Shown: positions 24,401 through 39,400 of the stretch, piece by piece | How positions within the stretch are numbered: position 1 is the first letter of the stretch | How the letters are laid out: each line of letters starts with the position of its first letter | Source: Atherinomorus stipes | Lineage: Eukaryota > Chordata > Actinopteri > Atheriniformes > Atherinidae | Assembly (NCBI GenBank): GCA_023101725.1 | Contig: JALJCO010010240.1 | Span: 72,501-136,500 of the forward strand | Reading direction: 5' to 3' | Length of the DNA stretch: 64,000 nt | The notes under the pieces: model-generated | Seen by the model: the letters and a program-made list of their open reading frames with translations, nothing else | Database searches by the model: none | Told to the model about the DNA's origin: nothing | Position numbers and translations under genes: made by a program

Positions 24401-27400
24401 AATTTCTCAGGAGGGCAAAGATAATAAAGCTTATCATAAGACCAAGCTGCACAGTATCCATAAAATCATAAAGATATCACGTTTTTATACTTAGCATGCC
24501 CACAAGGCCATATCTGCACTATTGTCTAGTGAGCTGCCTTCACATATTAATCATTGACAGTAGGCTATACAGTTCCACCTCGGTTTCATGTAAAACCAGA
24601 ACACGTGTGGTTGATGATGTGTTTGGTAAGCTTGTGAGAATTTACGAGCATATGAAAGAGTCACTTCACCACTCCTATAGGTAAATATGTGTGTATCTAG
24701 GAAACCTGTCAGCTACAAGAGCTCAGACAATGAAAACTTTATGAGCGTGTACTAAGACATGACAAGACACCTGCCTGAGCAACCACTGCAGACAACAATC
24801 TCCCTGCACATGCACTCATAAATACACACCGCAACCTCTCTTTTGCTAAACTGTTTGGGTGTGCTGGGTGTGCTGGGTGTGCTGGTTGCGTGAAGCTTTC
24901 TCTCCAGGGCCCCTCATAGGCTGGTATGAAAAATATGTTCCTCGCAATAGAGGGAAATTCCTCTTTTGTCAGCAAGCCGCCAAGGTGGGATTTCACAACC
25001 TGTACCTTCATCTCAGGGGTTCTCCAAGCATGCTGTTGCTCCTTTTTTCCCCATCAATCAGCCATCTTTAAGGATCATTAGCTGCTATAGATACCTAGCA
25101 GGTGAGCTCTCAGGTGTAACAAATATGCACAACACCCAATCTAATCACTGAAATTCAAACCCTACATCACAGCTGCTGCAAAGAAGTTAGTGCATCAGTT
25201 TCTTTGACCTTATCAGAGATGCAGAGATACGATTGTGGAAAATACCAAAGGAGGCTGCACAAGTTCAAACTGCATTCATCAGCTCAACGTCGTTCTCATA
25301 AGCTGAACAGCAAGGCAAAAAAATGCTGCTTTTGTAAAAAGACTGATGCACACGCTGCAGGATGACTGAGAACTCGAAAGAATGATGGGGAAATACCAGT
25401 CTGGTGTTGTTTTAGCAGCAATGATAATCTGCAACACTGATGTATTTAGAGAGTTGATACGGCCCATTGCCAGGATGTCAAAATGAGACGTTTTCTGCCT
25501 CAGGGTAATACTTTTTCTCAGTCAGCTTTGGCCTAGGGTTGGAGCTGCTAGAGCCTTGACTATAGCTTTCCTGCTGTAAACAGCAGAATAACAGTTTTAT
25601 ATCCTCACCACTGGTGCCAGATTCAGATATTTTAGCCATACTATAAAACATTTGTAATTTATACACCGTGCAGGGAAAAGTGGCTGAAATCTGACTTTTT
25701 TCTCCAAATGTGACTCATATTGAATCTTCTGTAATGACAGTCAGCCCAAATCAGACCCAGGTAACTTTGACATGCGGTAGCCTACTAAATCAGATTCACA
25801 TTCTATTTTTTTCAAGACAACCTCAGGTGAGACAGACTTCACAATTCTGCACCAGTGGAGACAGGGCACAAGTAGAAAACAATAACTATCATCATTTTTA
25901 TTTTATCTTTTGCTCTGATTGCGCAAGGACTTTTATCTCTGAAAACACAGCATGTCGTGTGTGACCTCATGTCTTGTAATGTGAACAGCAACCTGGGAAA
26001 AGAAAAATCAGATCTGAGCAAAATAATTTAGAACTGAGCATTAAGGCATGCAGTGTGAATGTAGACTATGCTTTTTGAGGTGTCCTGTGGGAGGTGCTTT
26101 GGAACTATGGGGCATTGAACCCCTTGTTATGGGTCATTTGGTTCCTGTACAACCAGTGTAAGAGCTTGGTTCATGTAGTTGGCAGTAAGTCAGACTCATT
26201 TCAAGTACAAGCTTGATTTCCCCCAAGGCTGCCCCATTGTCACCATTCCGTCCACAACCTTCATGAACAGAATGTTTAGACAGCCCAGTTCTGGAGGATT
26301 TCCAGTTTAGGATTACAGTTGATGTGGTTGTGTAGCTTCATTGAGTGGAGACCTTTACTAGGCACTGGGGCAGGTTGTAGCCAAGTTTGAAGAAGCAAAG
26401 GCGAGAATTAGAAACCGCCAGTCTGAGGCCATGGTATTCAGTTGGGAAAGGATGGACTGCTTACTCCAGGTCAGGAAGGACGGAAGGTGCTGCCATAACT
26501 GGAGGATTTGAACTCCTTTGCACTATTGTTTACCAGTGTCAGTTGATCTTGAGCTCTGAGTTGTGACCAATGATATTGTGACTGCTAGTGAGAAAAATGA
26601 GCCAATTATGGAGGGTGGTTAGGTGGTGCATCCTTAAGGGTACGAATGCAGAGATGGAATAGAGTCACTCTGCTCATTGAAAGGAACCTGTTCAGATGAG
26701 TCAAGCATCTTGTCAGGATGCATTTCAGACATCTCTCTTGGGAGGTATTTCAGACATGATGCACCAGGAGGAGGTGTTGATGTAGACCCAAGACATGCTG
26801 TAGAGATGCTTGGTAACATTTCACAGGCCCTCCAGAAGAACTGAAGGCTGGGCGTCTGTGCTTTGACTGGTGGCCTTCACCTCAAAAATGGATGGATGGA
26901 CGGACGGATGACACTTGTTAGGAAATTTTTCTTGAACAAACAGTAAAACACTTAATGAATATGACCATACACACATTTTTTTTCTTTTTTTTGTTCTTGA
27001 TGTAAGACCACTGATCTCTAACATCTGATTATAACCTCGATGGATATGGTGGAAAATTGCTGCATGCAGCATTGAATACTTCTTCAAATAACGTCTCATT
27101 TTTGTAAATACTTTGGAGAAGCTATCAGACGGATACCGAGACTATATCAATCTAAATTTCACCAAAATTATATCAGTTATTAAATTATGTATCAGGAAAT
27201 AACTGAAGAGCTGTAAATTAATAAACTGTTTTGGAAATATCCCGGAAAACTCTTCACAAAACATCCAAATTAGTGAAGATCAGGATGATTAACTGAATGT
27301 ATTTTACCCGTGTCAATGCACATTATGGGTTTATCTGAATGTGATATTTGTTGGCACTGCAAACAAGATCAGAGCTCCTGTTATCATATGGTGCAATCTT

Positions 27401-30400
27401 ATAGCAAAATTCAGAAAATGTAATGTAATCCTTGGGTAAAATGATTCCCTCTACTCTCCATTGTGATCAGGTATTTTGCCTTTTGAATGATAATGTTGAA
27501 GAAGTTTTATCCAAAGTTCACAGACAAATTCTTACAACTGGATGTTTGAAGGATGTTGATCATTTCAGAGAGATTTTGGCTGCAAATATATATATATAAA
27601 AAATTCCATAAATGGGTAGAATCTCATCTCAATAAACTTTAAGTGGAACAACTCTTGAGAACTACAGGTACTACCCAAAAAATTAGAATATCTGGAAAAA
27701 GTTCTTGTATTTCTGTAATTCAACTTAAAAGTTGCAATTTACATATTGTATAGATAAATAATATGCAAAACAATATATTTCAAGCTTTTATTTGTTTGGA
27801 TGTTGCTGATTAGGACTTGCTGCTTAAGAAAAGTCCTTAAGCCTATGGACCTATGTCTGCAATAGAGTTATTCATTCATTCATTTATTCATATATTCATT
27901 CAAAACCTCAAATTGGAAGCATGTTCGTCTTCCATAACACCTGAGATATGCCACAAGCTGGTAGCATCCATGCCACGCCGGGTGAAGGCCGTCATTCATG
28001 CAAAAGAGCCCAAACCAAGTACTAAGTACAGATGCAAGATTATATTTTAGAGAGCCTGACTTTTTTGCTTTTAAAATCCTTTTATAATTGATTTCATGCA
28101 ATATTCTAATTTTTTGAGTCTTTGAATTTGAGGTTTTCTTAAGCTGCAAGTCCTAATCGGCAACATCCACACAAATAAAAGCTTGAACTATATTAATTTG
28201 CATATTATTTATCTATACAATATGGAAATTGCACCTTTTAAGTTGAATTACAGAAATACAAGAACTTTTTATGGATACTCTAATTTTTTGGGTAGTACCT
28301 GCATAGACATTATTCATGAAACAAAATTATATGGGAATGTAAATACGCAAAATGTCCTTGTTTATGGCTCTAGATGTACATACTGTATAAAGCAATAAAT
28401 GGGGATTCCTATCTAAAAATATGTTGAACTTTTCTTCAAACCGACAACTGATAAACCTTCCAAATACTCATTTCCTGTTTTTTTCTTTACTGCTTATTGT
28501 ATTAAGCTCATATAATTTCTTTTTCTTTAGTGTGCACAGATTCATTTTGGTAAATAAGTGTATCATCATGAGAGTATTTGTTGTTGTATACAAAAAAGCA
28601 TGACAACTCTGAGGGGGAAAACTGGGCTGATAGAGCAGAGAAGGTCTGCTGACTGTGTTTTTGAATGGTCGGATGCTGCTTGGCAATAGTGTAGAGTTAA
28701 ACGAGATGTATGTTCATGAGAACAAAAAGACACGTGTTCAAGTCCAGCATAGCTGCAGGACTGAGCTCATTTGGCCAAATCTGACAGATAATCAGAGGGA
28801 GAATGTAGCCACGGCTCTGTTTATGGATGACTATCTAATGTTTACTTAAAGTTCGTCTCATCAGCGGAGGGCAGCACGCCGCTCAAACCACCCATCTGTG
28901 CACTCAGAGAAGACCCTCACACATTTACAACCCCTGACAATGATTACCCCCGAGGCAACCTGAGCTCTGAATCATATCTGAAAAATGGAAACGTGGGGCA
29001 AGATGGACAAGCGGGAGTCTTGTGTTGATCCTTGAGTCAAGACGAAAGAATGCCGCCATCTGATTATTAACTACGATGTAAACCATGAATAGAGTGCAGG
29101 CCGTCTGCCGCCTCACACACACACACACACACACACAAAATCATAGCCAGGTGCCCGTTAGGATTCAGCGTTACCCAGCACGTCCCAGCTTGTGATCTCT
29201 ACCCTCAACATTCCTCAGAAGAGTAAGAGAACTGTGCCAGTGCGGTGTGTATGAGATTAATGTTATGATTCACACCAGCAACACTTTGTCGCCGCAGGTA
29301 TGATTTATCACACTTTCTGACATCTTATGGTGTGTTTCAAAGGTCAAAGTTTTGAGTCTCACTGTCTAGAGTCCTAAATCACTGTTAACCAATAATATTT
29401 ACTGTTAGAGTCATATTATATAAATTCACAATATTAGATAACATTTATAACATAACATGATATATTTATAACCTGTGATGGAAAGCAATGTTCTCCCCTT
29501 TAAAAAGTCAAGTAAAATCATTTTTATCTAGTTTTCTACTTTTAAAGTCACCTTTTATTAACAAGTAGATGAGTTCCTTTGTTTGTCTTGTTTTCTCTTG
29601 CAGTATTTTTGATGCAGTGTAACCTCAAGTAAGGATGGAAATATGTTATTCAAAAGGTTTGGTTTGTATTACTAAGTGCAGCTAGAACGCAAACTCACTC
29701 AAGCTGTGTTTCAACCCCCAATTACACAGAGTCCCAGTCTTGAACCAGGTCTTGAGGACTGTTCAGTGTGAAATTCCCTGAATTGAGCAGCATGTTCAGG
29801 AGGATGCGTGTGTGTCTTACGTTTGCAGGAGTCTGGGGCGGCATGCGGTCGCTGGGGGTCTCTGTAGAAGCCAGCTTTGCATTTCTGACACTGATGGCCT
29901 TCTGTGTTGTGCAGACAGTCACACACGCCTCCACTCCGCTGACCAGACTCACGCCACGCCGTCCAGTCAAAACGGCAGGTCTGAGCGTGTCCATTACATT
30001 TACACTCTGGTGTGTGAGGGAAAAAGTGAACACATCAGCAACAACACTAGTGTTTTTTTTGGTGATATACAGTATTTACACAAGATATTTTAAAGGAAGG
30101 GGGTAGGGGGTAACATGCAAAATTGACTTTGAGCTTTTTATTATGTTATTATGTCATTCCCTTTCTGTAAAACATGCCCCGGGGTTTATTTTGACTCATT
30201 TACGCATATTTGCAAAATCCCTGAATCTCCTGTGAAAATCAATATGGCTGCTACCACAAAGCTCCTCCCCCTTCCTTGCTAAGCTCCGCCCCACCAGAGC
30301 AAGAGAGTGTTGTTATGAGTGGAGTGGGCGTGTCGGAAACAGTATGAGGCATCTTAAAGGGGCAGCAGTGAATTTTTAAGGACACCCCTCTGTATCTGAC

Positions 30401-33400
30401 GCCTTAAAAAGTGAATTTTTAAGGCGTGACATGGAGTGATGTCACTAGGGGTGTCCTCGACTAAGAATTTTCATAGTCAAACCTGATTCGTCAGAACATG
30501 CCATTCGTCGACGATAGTCGAATCATGTTTTTCCCCCCCCCCCTCCTTTTAATCAATAATCTCATTTGCGTCTTTTCCTGCTCCATAGAAAAAGCTTTAA
30601 CACCTCATTAAATAAATAAAATTTTTCACTTGGCATAAGATAACAACAGGACAGTCTCCGTGAACTTTCATTTTTCTATATCACCGATTAGGCTGTAAAA
30701 CATGTCTGCTCGTTTCAATCCTTATTTAGCAAAATATTTAACAAAAAGAAAACTACAAGGTATGTTGGTGTGAAACAATTCATTAATTTGATTTTTATCT
30801 TTCAGTTAACACTGCAGGCATAAACCTAATATATATATATATATATTTTTTTTTTTTTCTTTTTTGCTTAACAATTTAAAGTCGGGAAAGAGAATTAAAA
30901 GGGTGCAACAGTCTGCGCGCGGCGCACGGTCCAAATATCAAACATATAAAGAGGAATTCCAATAGAATAACCTTCACTGAATAAATAAATTAATTACACA
31001 ATAACAAAAAATAGGCTCGTAATGAAGTACAAAGTATCCATGTAAAACGGGAAGTAAAAGTTAGAAAGTGCAGTAAAAGGTGATGAACAGGAGAGTTGTG
31101 CTCCTCGCTTCGTTAACAATAAAGCCGGCAGGAGACTCTCCTCTGGATGGCGTGGAGTGGAGGTGGAGGGAATGTGCAGAACATCACAGCCATGATTATT
31201 CCACAACTTGCTGGAATGTTACAGCATCTTCCCCTGACATCTCCACCGTTCATTAAAGTTGTACTTCCATGGTCATTTCATTAATATTTCTGTGTTCTCC
31301 ATTATTATTGAATGCATTCTGCATCGTTTCTGTTTAAAAAAAACCTTCTGGTTGCTTTGTATCCAGCTGTATTTGTATACTAGAAGAGAGGCTTGTGGTC
31401 CAACGGCAGGCTTTTCCGGGTCCTTCTCATGAATTTCCGTCTGATTGGCTGCCTCCCATGAGTGTATGAAGGAAGCTCCGCCCCCCGCTCTTATTTTGTT
31501 ACAGACAGGAAATAGAGCCGACAAACAAGTTTGTTCCGCCATGCTAACAAACAGTTAGCTAATTAGCTTCTCAACTCCGAAGCTACAGCCGTGAAGTCTT
31601 CACTTCTAGTGTGTAGTGGAGGGTTACCTGCCTTCCAATGGACAGATAGAAACCCCACGTGGGATACGCTATTCGCAATGTGACGTAGAAGGGCAAGGCT
31701 GTTCCCGATTCGCTCTTTTCTTTGTGTTGTTTCTCTGATGAGAAAGCACAGCCGACTGGGGGGAACGCAACGCTAGCAAGTCAGTGTAAGTAAACAAGGG
31801 GAAACCCTCCGTATTTCAGAAGGAGCAAGTTAAACGGGTTTTCAGTGGAAGGAGGCCTTTAAGGAGCCGCTCCACAAGCCGCTCAACAGGTGACACAGCG
31901 AGACGGCGGTCCAGTTCAGGACAAAGATAAAAGCGCTGCTCTAGGGAGTCTGATATCAGCCGCAGGCTTCATGATTCAGGAAATTATGGTCCTTAAAACG
32001 CGTTCTTTCCTGATACAATTTGAATAATCCTCCTGCAGTGCATCCATCTGGAGCATTACACACAAAGTAGACATGGCGTTTATGTTTGTCAGACTGTTTC
32101 CACCTTGACAGACTGATGCTGTAAATCAGTGGAAGAAGCTACAACGATGATGATGATGTGACAGTTGAGGATCCTTCATCATGTCTCTGGCTACTTGGTC
32201 ATAGAGACGTCTCTGGCTGAATGGTCAGTGCGCGCGAATCACCGGCAGACTGCGGTTTAAACGTGCCTGCCCGGCCCATCTTGCCTTATGCCACACTTAT
32301 AGTAACAGAATTATTCGGCTGCTAACAGACCTATAACGTGAATTATGTAAAGAACAAATGACTATGTGTAAAAATCAAACGTTCAGCTCCCTCCTACTGC
32401 AGGACGGTATGATCTTTGCTTGGTAACCACATGTTGCGACTATTCAACGTGGAGACTTACAGTCAAAGCACAGTTTTGGAAACGAATCATCGAATTGTCG
32501 ACTATTTGGGGACACCCCTAGATGTCACATTTCTTTAAGTTGTTTTTTTCTAATGTATACTGTATTTTCAAAATTACTGAAGGTAACACAATTATATGGT
32601 TGTGCCATAAAAGGCAATAATGTGCCTAATAATGACATGAAACCCCCTCTTCAATTAAATTTTGAACATATTTGACAAATTTATCTTTTTACAATCTTTA
32701 TAAAAGCTAATTCTGTCCTGACTGAAAGAAAATCAAAGTTCTTGTTGTGATTTGACAGAATTTTACCTGTAATTTGGTTTATTGATTTACATTCTTCAAG
32801 TTGCAAGTTAGTGTCAAGACAGCAGGGCTGCTGCTTATGGCTGCAAAATGATGAGTTTTTAAAATGGATTCATTTAAGAAGAAAAGGTGCAGGTGCTTTT
32901 AGACTCACTCCGACATTCGTGTGGAGCTCCCGTCAGTCCGTCGGCGGGCTGCCAGGGTCGGTCATTGTAGAGAGGAGTGCAACGCTCGCAGTGTTCACCT
33001 GCAGTATTATGCCTACACACACACTTCCCATGGACCTGAAAAAGCAAGAAAGACCTCATTAGCAAAAAACAGCTTTATAGATGGAGACTCAAAGAAAGAT
33101 GGGAGGAACAAAAAGGTCAGTGAGATTGGGAGGAAAATCCCCCACATATCCATTTATTCTTCCCTTACTGTCCCCCCCACTCCTCCTTTATATTCTTTGA
33201 TTTTCTTATTCTCTCTTGCTCCATCTCTTTCTCTGTGTCTCTTGCCTGAAATTAGTGAATGGAGGTTGATTGTTTGGCTTCATTGCTGGAAACGAGAACG
33301 GGCCTCTGCCCTGAAAAGCCTGTGTGTGTGTGTTTATGAGTATGTGTGTATGAGAAGAGTACAAGTATGCAGCTCTGAGAGCACAATAACAATCTCCTTG

Positions 33401-36400
33401 TCATTCCTTTGAGCTGGAATGCCATGCATGCTGGATAATGATTGAAGAGAGAGGTGGGGGGAGCAAGGCATCTGAGGAAGCTCTTTATTTGTTTGCGTTA
33501 CACCGTGCAACTGTAATGTAGGACACACAATTATACAGTGATTACAGAGGTAGACACACTAATCAACATGCACACAAGCAGAAAATAAGTGAAAAATGCA
33601 CAAAAACACACACCCATTCTTACATTTGTTTCCCACGGTATGTGATGTGTCACCAACCCCTAAATGGCTCTGATTCACACACTGTTCTGAGAACAGATCC
33701 ACATACTATAGGAACAGCACTTTAAACAACACGCCCTCTACATGAACTGAGCCTGGATGAGCACACACACACATGCACACATGACTGGCTTTACACACAT
33801 CACACACCATTTCACTCACACTAATAGGGGGAGCGATTGCACAAATGAGAGGTCCAGACAACTAAGGGGCAGGAGACCTAATGACACATTTCAAAATCAA
33901 GAAGAAGTGATTAATGAAAAGGATGGACAAAGAGGAGGCAGGGGAGAGGGGGAGGAAATGGATAGAGAGGAAGAAGAAGGGGCCAGCAGCATCTGGATCG
34001 GGTCCAGACAGCTGGTATTTCAACCAATTTCATATGTTTACCATATCATGATAAGAGACAATTAACACATGTACACACGGGATGCTGCACACACCCAGTT
34101 GTGTAAATTGTGGACAAAGAGGGCTGGAATGACACTCCTAGTAGTTGACCATATTAGGATCTTTACATTTCTGATGAGATGCAGAAATTATTGCCAAAAA
34201 GCATTAAATCCTGCAGCTGTCCCCCTTATAAACCACTTAATCAAGGATTAGGCAGCTGATTGTAAACAAAAACCATATATGATGTCAAAATAATATGATT
34301 AGAAAAAAATGGCTAAATGACTGATTTGATATAATTGTGGAGATGGCATGTTTTTAACTAGCTGGATTCTCCTAAGACCAGAAGAAAATCCATTTGATCA
34401 GGTCTCAAACTAAACTAGAAAAGTCTCCAGTACTGTGTAAAGTCAAGTGTAAAGGCTTATTGGTCAAGTATGGCACAAAGGCAATTCTGCAAAACTTGAA
34501 TTAACTTTATCTTTTTATACTGTGCATAGTATTCACAAATAAACAACATAACAATTAATACCAAATTAATCCCCCACAGTAATTTATTTCAGCTCACTAG
34601 AAGAAACAAAACCTGTATTTATTCTTATTCTTGTCAAACGTGTAGCGCTGATCTTCAAATGCAGACGTGAAACCTCCTCACTATGACGTTACAATAGATT
34701 TGTGACTATTGCATGAACATGGTGGCACTCTGACGGAAAAAGGCCGGCAGCCAGCCCTAGCGGATAAGGGAGAACTACAAAAAATGACTTCTTCCGGGTA
34801 GTCTCATAGTTAGCCACCGGAGGTTGCTGCTTGGTTTGCTCATTGGTCCATTTGTGACCAACATCACTTTAGTCATGTGGTCCCTGTGGAGAGCACAGTT
34901 GTGAAGCGGAGGGGACGAGGGGTGATAATGTAGCGGTATATTCAAGGTGCTAGCAGGGCATAGATAGCTTAAAAAAGAAGGCTTTTAACTTTCCTTCTGC
35001 ATGTGCGATCTTCAGAATTCTAACTGTGGGGCTTAGTTCATGTTCAAAGTAAGAAAGCACGAATGTTTGAATGCAGCTCAGAGTCAGCCTAATGAAGCGG
35101 CAGTCTTTTCCGTTCTCACCAAATAAATGTTAAATCCAGATCCCTCATACAGCAGGAATTTTAATGTTGTTTGAATCTTCATCACCCACTGTCCACATTG
35201 CATGGGACTCGAGCACTATTATTTCAGACTTGCTCTGGAAAGCCGCAAGAGTGCGAACTTTGTCCTTTATACCATTTGCACTCAGACATTCGTTCCGCTC
35301 TTTTACCTCAGAGATGTAGCAGATGTGTACCAGCTGGCCTCCATAAGAGCGAAAATTTTACAGTACATCGTTTTGGCTGAACGCATAAGAAAATGTTCTG
35401 GTCAGGGCTGAAGGGCGAGTGTGGCTGTGTTGACTTATCTGGAACATTTCCTGATGTCTAAACATGGCCGGGACACAGTAAGTGCGCGAGGAAGCGACAT
35501 GTTTGAAAAGACAAGTCCTCGGTTAAAGAGCAGATTATCCGCAGCGACGGGGAGACACATAAATGAGAAGGATGAGGTGATTTTCCGCCTGGTTTTCTTT
35601 ACCAGGAAGCCTAGTATTGCATTCTTCTCAATGCAGTAGCATTCATTCTGACATGCTGCAGACTATCTGTCTATGGCGTTGAAAAGAGGAAGGGGTCTCT
35701 TTTGTGGTCAGATGATTTTTCTGCTCTGTGTTAGTATTTACTTTATATTTCATTTACAGTGTTTCTAGTTAGCTTTTTTACAGTTAAGCTTTCATCTTTT
35801 AAATTAATCTTCTACTTCCCTGCATCACTTACATTATGCCTTAAGAGACCACAGTTTTTATTAGCACATAGAATATTTTCATAAAAAAGGAGCTTTACAC
35901 ATAACCTTATCAGAGCTGAATGTTGATAATAGGGCTGAAAGATATATCGTTATCGTATCTATATCGAGATATGAACATTCAAGATATTAATATCGCAAAA
36001 GTAACTACATAAAAGATATAGATTTCCCCTGTGCTTGTCCTGCATATAAAGCTCTGGAAGTCACCAACAAAACTGAAGTTTCCATAAAAGTGCTCGGTTT
36101 TAATGAACCCGTAGTCATATCGTATCGTATCGATATTGAGATGTCTGGCATGAATATCGAGATATGAAATTTTGTCCATTTTGTTCAGCCCTACTTGATA
36201 ATGACCTGTAGTGTTAAACATTTTAAGTAGTCTTGATATGAAAGTGTTTAAGAGTAATTTACATTTAAAAATGTTGTAAATGTAGTTCAAGTAAACTTTA
36301 CCATGTCATAGTCAGCTTTAATCATATTAAACAAAATTTCCCAACAGCAAAATTGTGGCTAGTGGAAATAATGAGTGGCTCGTAACCTTGGAAAACCAGT

Positions 36401-39400
36401 AGCCGCTGTGGCCTGTGAGCAAAAAAGATTAATGTCAAGCCCTTAATACAAACAATTTACATCCTGAGTGGACTAATTGCTGCTAATGCTACAGTTGCAG
36501 GCCCTGGATGTTATTAAATGGGAATTGGCTTTGTGGTTGGCTAACACACAATGCAATCATCTTGAACCACAAAACCCCTGTGGAGGGACAACAAACAAAC
36601 TGACCCTTTCGTCTTACAGTGTCTGAGCAGTAATGACTATCGGGGCCACTTTCTCTGCTGATTACTGCACACGCACACACGCTTAGAGCAGACAAAACAC
36701 TGCATGCCAAAGATAGAACGCACACCTTTTACACATGGTAGACGAAACACAAAAAAAGTATGAAGTCAGACTGTATGTTTAACATATAGAAAGATGGACG
36801 TGGGAGCTCTGACATAAGAATCCCAGAAATGCATAACCACACACACACATACCGTACGCCCTTCCCTTCCCTGAGTGGCTGGTAATCTTTTCCTTCATCT
36901 CTTGTCTTGTGCTGCTCTGCTTGTTTGGGTTTTACTAAAACAGCAGCTCAGCCTTGATACAGAAACACAAAGCAAACTGTTCATAGGAGGGAAAAGGTAC
37001 TTATATAACCTGTGTGTGTTTACCAAATGCTCCCGCATGGCACACAGTCCAATGATCTGAGGTAATGTTGTGAGGACAGTTGAGAAAGATTTACTGTTAA
37101 AAGGATGAGTCTTAGACACAGTTGGGAAATATTTGTTGAAAAAGTTACCTGCGTAATGCTCCTTGACATTAAAGCAATTATTATTTTGATTACTATTACA
37201 TTGGAATGCAGAAGAGGGCTTTAGAGTCTTATGGTTTAAAGACTGTTTCAGAGGATTTTCTACCCTCAAAGAAAGGAAATCCTTGTGAAAAACAGCAGAG
37301 CTACAGAGAATTTCTTGGCATAAAAGTAGTCAGATTTCAAGATGTAAAGAGCTGTGTCCAATAAGTCATCTGCTTCAATATAAAAAGACAGCAATTAGCA
37401 GTCTTCTTAATTTATCTAGCAAAATGCCAAAAACATGCTCTGACATATCAACTTAAAATATCTAATTTTTTACCTGCTTGTCTTGAAAGTAATCCCTGAG
37501 TCTTGTTTTGTTATGAGGTCTTTTTATCATTTCATTTAATGAATAGCAGACCACTTGAAGAGATGACAAGGGGAAGCAGAAATCTTGCTAACATTACCTA
37601 ACAATTCTGTTTCCATCTATCCATCCATCTATCTATCTCTAGATGGTTAGTTAGCCATCTAGCTTGCTACATAAATAGATGCTTTAAAATGTTTCAATTA
37701 TAAGGCTATAATAGCTAATAAAAACTCAAAACAGTTCTAAGTATACAATTTCTATAATGTAAATTAAAGTTGGTTCATTTCACAATGCAGCAATACAGCT
37801 GGTGAAAGTCTTACAACATGGAGATACAGCTGTTAAACACAGTTGAGGGTAGCATGGAGTCATGAGTCCTCACCACTCATTGAAAGTACATTTTGTGATG
37901 TGCTCCTGTGCAGAAATGATAAGCAGAACAATTCAATGGGTTGAAAGAAATGTTAAAACACCAGGTGCATATGCAAATGTAGCATTAAAAGTGACTATTT
38001 TATTAGCCTTAAAGATACGGGTGAGCTAAAGAAACCTGATTGGACAGAAGTGCAGAGCATTAAGGCATAATTTCAGTTTAATCATGGAAAGTTTTTTTTT
38101 TTTTTCTGACAACACTGTTTAAAAGGAATGAAACATTTATTGGCTAGATATACTATGATAGTAGAGATTGTTGAAAAAGTTCAACAGATTACTATGCTAC
38201 TATTTACTTGGATACACATATTTATATGTATATATATTTATGTTATGTACAGTTCCTCTTCTCTTTTTTCATAAGATATTAAGTTTTTTATCCTTTCTGT
38301 ATACTTACCTCTTCTAAATAAAGTTTTGTTTCGTCTGTCTCATCTAGTTTCATTGCATCATCACCCCAAGACAAATTCCTCGCATGTGCAAACCTACTTG
38401 GAAATAAAGACCCATTCTGATTCTGATGTTTTAGAGACAGTGCCTAGTGTCCATCAGTGGTATTGCACTTTAAGGCGTTTCCAAGCTTGCTTCACCTGCA
38501 ACAGCAATCCACTACTGTACATCCACCTGCTTTATCTTGCTGACTTCACATAGTTTGGATGGTTTGCTTGTCCCAATAAAATTTTCTGACTACCAGAGAA
38601 GGCTGGCAGTGCTCCTGTATACAGGACCCCAAACATATTCAGCAAGCATGTATTTTGAATGCTTTGGGATTTTTTTTTTTTTTTTTTCAAAAAGAAAAAT
38701 AAGAAATTATTATATTAACAGATTTTTGGGCAGGTTTGGCCAGATTTGTTGCCAGTCGTTTTGCAACAACTACTTACAAAATAGCACTGTTTGCCCATTA
38801 TACACAATATAAGTTTGTTTTTTTACTGTAAAATCTGACCATATTAGTTCTGATCCTTGAAAAAATAAAAAACTGATTCATTTAAAAAAAAAATTTAATA
38901 TTTAATTTATTTTTTTTTTGGTTAGGCACTTCAGAAAGAAGTACAGAGTACACCCCAAAGAAACCATAAGTTCATATTTTTCCACCAGTGCTTAAAAAAT
39001 ATAAATTTCAGTACAGCATGTAATTTGATGTAGTGGTGTTGTTTATCTTTCAAAATGTCTTTGCTTACACGCTGTAAAGGAAACCCTCACTTTCCTGTTG
39101 AGCTTCACTGATTACAGCAGAACAGGCGTTTAGCTTCACAGCATTTTTGTTTGTGGAGATTGTCGTGATAGGAGCCCCACTGTGAAACACTTATGGTTGA
39201 TCTCCAGCAAAAACACCGTCCGTTCACACCTTTATCATCACACACACACACACACACACATCAACACCCCCATAAAAATACAAGTTAAAATCTCTATCCC
39301 CTTACTTTGTTTTAACCAGTAAAGCAGATGTTTATCTGACCGAAAGAAGCAGAAAAGAGAGAAAGGTGACCCCGTCTTTGGCCTGTTATGAACACAGCTG

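Larger units (their letters stand above)
21255..29820 (-). other. ntn4: ntn4 intron 5 (8.6 kb), repeat-bearing
   Basis: Holds a hAT-type MITE (22566-22764), a LINE 3' tail (23685-23785), a hairpin repeat (23979-24095), a degraded LINE reverse transcriptase (26075-26815), a Tc1/mariner-like element with long inverted repeats (27665-28301) and a CA run (29114-29137). A short minisatellite, units of gggtgtgctg, is at 24857-24887. Nothing else recognised. Confidence 0.8.

Noticed and set aside
29722..30106. Open frames of 93-112 codons around 29.8-30.1 kb
   Set aside because: Off-frame readings over ntn4 exon 5; the true frame reads [11 protein letters not shown].
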